From the NCBI GenBank assembly GCA_045541915.1, contig JAZQJZ010000026.1, positions 1 to 64,000 of the forward strand: a DNA stretch of 64,000 bases. The letters are read 5' to 3'. Positions 60,698 to 64,000 of the stretch are shown piece after piece. Position 1 is the stretch's first letter, and each line of letters starts with the position of its first letter. This stretch comes from RGIG5579 sp045541915. Its GTDB lineage: Bacteria; Bacillota; Clostridia; Oscillospirales; SIG627. Position numbers and translations under genes: made by a program. The notes beneath the pieces are model-generated. The model was given only the letters and a program-made list of their open reading frames with translations. It had not been told where the DNA came from and made no database searches.

Positions 60698-61345
60698 TTA
60701 TTCCCCCGTGTTCCCTTCTCTTCCGAAAACAGAAGAGAAAAAGGACTCCTCTTCTTGCTCCGGCTCTTGCCACAAATCTTCGCCATTTGTGACAGAAACA
60801 TATTTTTTGGGAAGAGAGGATGCTGCCACCATTCCGTATTCCGTAGTGGCGATCCGTTCTACCTCATCCAGATCATATTTGTTTTCCAGCTGAACCTCCA
60901 GCTGAGTGGCTTCTTCCTTCAGTTGAGCGATTTCCGATTGCATCTGATCGATGGAATAGGAATACTCCTCAATCTGCACATAAAGGGACAGCATATACAT
61001 AAAGACTGCTGCAATGAGAACACAGGAAAAGATAACGGCAAGAGGCGCCTGCGCCTTAATGGCAACACTGCGAGTAACCACCTTAGCGCCACGGTCTTCT
61101 CCGGCCACTGCCAGTTCATCTTTTGCTCGGATCACCGCGCCGGCGGGAGAATCCACCAGACGGCGATTGAGTTTGTTTAAGTTTTTGGAAATTCGTTTGT
61201 TTGCGTCCACCGCGTCGGGATGGGTTTCCCTGGGGCGAACCTTGGGACTGAAAGAGTCGGCAACATGGTTTTCTTCCTTCTGCTTCTTGGTAGCAGAAAG
61301 AGCCTCTTCGGCTTCCCGGGCTTTTTTCCGGTACATCGCATCCAT
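60698..61345 (-). CDS. ftsL: cell division protein FtsL-like
   Basis: A 215-residue bitopic protein in the ftsL position between rsmH and the penicillin-binding protein gene. A long charged cytoplasmic N-terminus (about 95 residues) precedes one membrane helix (about 101-123) and a coiled coil (IDQMQSEIAQLKEEATQLE) ending in DEVERIATTEYGMV. The N-terminal extension is much longer than in typical FtsL (about 100-120 residues in all). I start at the ATG at 61345 with GGAGG eight bases upstream. Confidence 0.88.
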   Translation of the reverse strand: MDAMYRKKAREAEEALSATKKQKEENHVADSFSPKVRPRETHPDAVDANKRISKNLNKLNRRLVDSPAGAVIRAKDELAVAGEDRGAKVVTRSVAIKAQAPLAVIFSCVLIAAVFMYMLSLYVQIEEYSYSIDQMQSEIAQLKEEATQLEVQLENKYDLDEVERIATTEYGMVAASSLPKKYVSVTNGEDLWQEPEQEEESFFSSVFGREGNTGE

Positions 61346-61365
61346 GGCGATTTCCTCCAAATCAA

Positions 61366-62298
61366 TTATATTTTTTCTGCAATTCGCAATTTTGCACTGC
61401 GACTGCGCGGATTTTCATTTTCTTCTTCCTGAGAGGGGACAATGGGCTTTCTGGTGATTGAAATCAGCTTTGGCTGGAATCCACAAACACAAACGGGAAA
61501 ATCCCGCGGACAGGTGCAGCCATCAATATGTCCTTTGATGCACTCTTTTACCACCCGATCTTCCAATGAGTGGAAGGTGATCACACAAAGTCTTCCTCCC
61601 GGCTTGAGCCGTTCCACCAATTGGTTCAAGGTAACGGGAATCACATCCAATTCCCGATTGACTTCAATGCGGATCGCCTGGAAGGTGCGCCGCGCCGGAT
61701 GCTTTCCTTCAAAGCGTTCCTTGGGCGGAAACGCGCTTTTTACGATTTCTGCAAGCTCCAAAGTGCTTTCAATGGGGGCTTCTTCCCTTTTCTTTACAAT
61801 GGCCCGTGCAATTTCCGAGGCACGCTTTTCTTCCCCATAATCTCTTAAAATACGACAAAGATCGCTTTGAGAATAGGTGTTCACCACTTCTCTGGCAGAC
61901 AAAACAGCTTCCTGGTTCATCCGCATATCAAGGGGGGCATCGTGATGATAAGAGAAGCCTCGCTCCGGTGTATCCAGCTGATAAGAGGAAACACCCAAAT
62001 CGATCATGGCTCCGTCAATGCCTTCGGGGCAAAGCCGGTCCAGAACACTGCCTACTTCTTCAAAATTGGTGTGCACCAGGGTAAATTTTCCCTGGTACTC
62101 CGAAAGTTTTTTTTCGGCATTGCGAATGGCATCCATATCCTGATCCAGAGCAATGAGCCTTCCCTTTTCCAGTCGGGAAAGAAGAAGCTGGGAATGACCG
62201 GCTCCTCCCAGGGTGCAATCTACATACACACCGTCCGGCTTTACATTCAAGCCATCCACGGTTTCGTAATACAAAACCGGCTTATGAGAAAACGCCAT
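61366..62298 (-). CDS. rsmH: 16S rRNA (cytosine1402-N4)-methyltransferase RsmH
   Basis: A 310-residue Rossmann methyltransferase. HKPVLYYETVDGLN, VDCTLGGAGHSQLLL, DQDMDAI, IDLGVSSYQLDTPERGFSY and VITFHSLEDRVVK are the family blocks. Its ATG overlaps the mraZ stop (TGATG). Confidence 0.97.
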   Translation of the reverse strand: MAFSHKPVLYYETVDGLNVKPDGVYVDCTLGGAGHSQLLLSRLEKGRLIALDQDMDAIRNAEKKLSEYQGKFTLVHTNFEEVGSVLDRLCPEGIDGAMIDLGVSSYQLDTPERGFSYHHDAPLDMRMNQEAVLSAREVVNTYSQSDLCRILRDYGEEKRASEIARAIVKKREEAPIESTLELAEIVKSAFPPKERFEGKHPARRTFQAIRIEVNRELDVIPVTLNQLVERLKPGGRLCVITFHSLEDRVVKECIKGHIDGCTCPRDFPVCVCGFQPKLISITRKPIVPSQEEENENPRSRSAKLRIAEKI

Positions 62299-62732
62299 CA
62301 GAGTCCGTTCCTCTTGAGGATTTCTTCAATGGAAGCGGTTCTGTTTTCGGAAATATAATTCTGATAGCTTTCCTCGTCCCAGATTTCAGCGTGATCGCCG
62401 CATCCCAATACCACAACCGATTTTGTAATGTGGGCAAATTCACGAAGGGGAACCGGAAGAAGGATTCTTCCCTGGTTATCCGGTTGGGCATACTGCATAG
62501 AAGCATAGAAAAAGCGGCGAACATCGCGGGACTGGGTTTCAGGAAGCTGGGCGATCTTTTCTTCAAAGAACTGCCACTTTTCTTCCGTATATAAATTGAT
62601 GCAGTTATCCAGAGAGCGAACCAGGATCATATCTTCCCCTTCAGGGAACAGTTCTTTTAATTTCGCCGGAATCAAAAGTCTGCCTTTGGCATCTGCCGCA
62701 CACTTATACTCTCCGCAAAAGGATCGAGCCAC
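62298..62732 (-). CDS. mraZ: transcriptional regulator MraZ
   Basis: A 144-residue AbrB-like protein with two repeats (DAKGRLLIPAKLKEL and NQGRILLPVPLREFA). It forms rings and binds repeated boxes ahead of its own operon; matching boxes are at 62829-62853. The start is a GTG at 62732, eight bases after AAAGGAG. First gene of the dcw cluster. Confidence 0.96.
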   Translation of the reverse strand: MARSFCGEYKCAADAKGRLLIPAKLKELFPEGEDMILVRSLDNCINLYTEEKWQFFEEKIAQLPETQSRDVRRFFYASMQYAQPDNQGRILLPVPLREFAHITKSVVVLGCGDHAEIWDEESYQNYISENRTASIEEILKRNGL

Positions 62733-62761
62733 GGTTCACACTCCTTTCTGTTTTTTCTCCC

Positions 62762-62795
62762 AAAAAAAGAAAATACCCCTCCATAATGGGAGGGG
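62762..62795 (-). terminator. possible attenuator in the mraZ leader
   Basis: On the minus strand CCCCTCC (62795-62789) pairs with GGAGGGG (62782-62776) and is followed by TATTTTCTTTTTTT. It lies between the promoter and the mraZ start, with no gene before it, so it would cut transcription early unless overcome. Confidence 0.6.
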
Positions 62796-62828
62796 ACAGG
62801 CAAAGGGTGGTAAAAATGGATTTTTTCA

Positions 62829-62853
62829 CCCACTTTTTACCACTTCTTCCCCT
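62829..62853 (-). promoter_or_regulatory. MraZ operator (three boxes)
   Basis: Read on the minus strand: AGGGG, GTGGT and GTGGG, each separated by exactly five bases. This matches the 10-base periodicity of known MraZ boxes and lies just downstream of the -10, where binding would block transcription. Confidence 0.75.
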
Positions 62854-62862
62854 CTGAAACCC

Positions 62863-62891
62863 ATTATAGCGGAGTATTTCTTCAATTTCAA
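62863..62891 (-). promoter_or_regulatory. promoter of the dcw cluster
   Basis: On the minus strand TTGAAA (62891-62886), 17 bases, TATAAT (62868-62863). The MraZ boxes start 9 bases after the -10. Confidence 0.85.
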
Positions 62892-62930
62892 TAGTAAATT
62901 AATAATTTCTTGGTCTCGTTAACAAAATGT

Positions 62931-63407
62931 TTACAATTTGTTCTGTAAATGTTTTATGACTTTTTCCGGCAAAAGGTCAGATAGTGACTCTTTTTTCTTC
63001 CATTTTTCCCGAACCAAGGTGGAAGAAAGGGATTTCATTCCTTCTCTGGCATCCAGATACAAGGTTTCCACACCGCAATGCGAAAAGTTAAATTGCGCCA
63101 TTTTCTTTTCGTAGCAAAAATCCTTTTCATCTCTGACGCCCTTCACCAGAACGGCACTGTCTTTTCGGCCGTCAAGATACTCGTAGAGCATTCCCTCGGA
63201 AAAGGTGACCTTGATGTTTTCATCTTCGCTGAAAGCCAAGCGGCACATTTCAAAGCGCTCTTGAATGGAAAACAGATACTTCTTTTCCCGGTTGTTCATC
63301 ACCACAACCTCGCAGGAGCCAAAAAGTGCAGCGGCTCTTCGAGCAAGATCCACATGGCCCAGAGTGACCGGATCAAAGCTACCCGGCACAACGGCAACCC
63401 GTTTCAT
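62931..63407 (-). CDS. coaD: phosphopantetheine adenylyltransferase
   Basis: A 158-residue nucleotidyltransferase in coenzyme A synthesis. PGSFDPVTLGHVDLARRA carries the TxGH motif, VKGVRDEKDF follows, and SLSSTLVREKW holds the ISSTxxR-like motif. The ATG at 63407 follows AGGAGG; longer in-frame starts run into rsmD. It overlaps rsmD by 4 bases, a common pairing. Confidence 0.96.
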   Translation of the reverse strand: MKRVAVVPGSFDPVTLGHVDLARRAAALFGSCEVVVMNNREKKYLFSIQERFEMCRLAFSEDENIKVTFSEGMLYEYLDGRKDSAVLVKGVRDEKDFCYEKKMAQFNFSHCGVETLYLDAREGMKSLSSTLVREKWKKKESLSDLLPEKVIKHLQNKL

Positions 63408-63988
63408 TCTGCCGCCTCCTTTTTGGTTCGAACAAAATATACATAGCATTTGGAAAACTTATACTTTTTAATACTTTCCACCGTGTTCATCACCGATTCG
63501 GGGATCTTTGCCATATCAATCTCTCCCTGATCTCCCTCCACCATCAAAAGGCCGCCAGGGATCAGAAGACCAGCCTTGAGGATCCGTTTGATCAGTTCTG
63601 CGGTCAGATCCTTATCGTAAGGCGGATCGCAATAGATATAATCAAAGAACAGTCCACGCTTGGAGGAGGATTTGATGAATTCCCCATATTCACTGCGAAG
63701 CACCTTGCTTTGGGAAGAAAAACCTGTTTTTTCGATGTTGCGGCGCACCACCTTCAAGGAATCCTCACTGCTATCTACAAAGGTACAGAAGGAAGCGCCG
63801 CGGCTGATGGCCTCCAGGCCCATTTGTCCGGAGCCGGCAAAAAGATCCAAAAAGCTCTTTCCCGCCAGATCAAACTGAATGGCACTGAATACGCCCTCCT
63901 TCGCCATTTCGGTGGTAGGACGAACGGCATCTCCGGGAAGGGTGGCAAGGCGCACTCCCTTGGCTTTTCCGGTAATAATTCTCATCAT
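63404..63988 (-). CDS. rsmD: 16S rRNA (guanine966-N2)-methyltransferase RsmD
   Basis: A 194-residue methyltransferase. RIITGKAKGVRL, VRPTTEMAKEGVFSAI, LDLFAGSGQMGLEAISRGA and the catalytic YCDPPYDK are intact. The start is at 63988 or one codon later. The upstream region lies outside the window, so its promoter cannot be seen. Confidence 0.95.
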   Translation of the reverse strand: MMRIITGKAKGVRLATLPGDAVRPTTEMAKEGVFSAIQFDLAGKSFLDLFAGSGQMGLEAISRGASFCTFVDSSEDSLKVVRRNIEKTGFSSQSKVLRSEYGEFIKSSSKRGLFFDYIYCDPPYDKDLTAELIKRILKAGLLIPGGLLMVEGDQGEIDMAKIPESVMNTVESIKKYKFSKCYVYFVRTKKEAAE

Positions 63989-64000
63989 TTTCTTTTTTTC

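Noticed and set aside
1..64000. CRISPR arrays, tRNA or rRNA genes, prophage
   Set aside because: No regularly spaced repeats, no cloverleaf-like or rRNA-like sequence and no phage structural genes were seen on reading the window; tRNAscan or CRISPR tools were not run.

Overview
The window looks like a chromosomal segment of an anaerobic, endospore-forming Firmicute of class Clostridia, probably a gut lineage. Evidence: a complete spoIIIAA-AH operon, sigK, a SipL-like coat protein, yabP/yabQ, a SpoIIQ-like M23 peptidase, a dcw cluster with a PASTA-tailed SpoVD-type penicillin-binding protein, clear Shine-Dalgarno sites, sigma-A promoters and many hairpin-plus-T-run terminators. Base composition is intermediate. 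No rRNA, tRNA, CRISPR array or intact mobile element was seen. The species cannot be named from the sequence alone.

Region 1 (1-11820, + strand) is accessory and is the most unusual part. It holds a tandem array of one protein family: eight domain copies in seven intact genes, plus one eroded copy (1708-1922). Each copy shares an N-terminal PIAN..M motif, a GG.PY...G.GN.YR block, an NACSG..W core, an ENGEQ.M.SYA block leading to D....GH.RM, a D/E-Q site, a PFTFAEF motif and a C-terminal beta-rich domain. The ordered Cys-His-polar residues resemble NlpC/P60-papain-type cysteine peptidases or amidases. Five genes encode lipoproteins with the acylated Cys at residue 20. Two genes lack any signal peptide, and one of those is a two-domain fusion. 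The array is split into five transcription units, each with its own promoter and terminator.

Region 2 (11829-20554) holds a minus-strand operon lnt-recD2-(membrane protein)-walJ-rlmH-DUF1015, divergent from mrp/NBP35, followed by lplA. Region 3 (20614-25335) is radA-mazG, hup, and rqcP-yabP-yabQ-divIC, then a SpoIIQ-like peptidase. Region 4 (25475-31426) holds a Cys-rich unknown protein, a tiny Thr-rich lipoprotein, a GDSL hydrolase, sipL, a helical unknown protein, sigK and ppx. Region 5 (31435-35668) is the rplS-lepB-rbgA-rnhB-yraN block, then DUF1540 and a metallophosphoesterase. Region 6 (35753-40468) is spoIIIAA-AH.

Region 7 (40507-45642, minus) is a compact six-gene unit: DUF5685, a J-domain protein, a membrane protein, dgt, an MBL hydrolase and a secreted CAP protein. 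Region 8 (45775-49851) has a CBM9-like protein, a GNAT acetyltransferase, an LtaS-type sulfatase and a GT14 glycosyltransferase. Region 9 (49902-62891, minus) is the dcw cluster mraZ-rsmH-ftsL-pbp-murE-murF-mraY-ftsW-murG-ftsQ-ftsZ, without ftsA, murD, murC or murB. It has a recognisable MraZ operator and a leader hairpin. coaD and rsmD close the window.

Most of the window is conserved housekeeping and sporulation sequence. No stretch longer than 300 bases lacks a gene. The candidate new biology is the peptidase-like array, with lnt nearby, which suggests that its lipoprotein members could be N-acylated.
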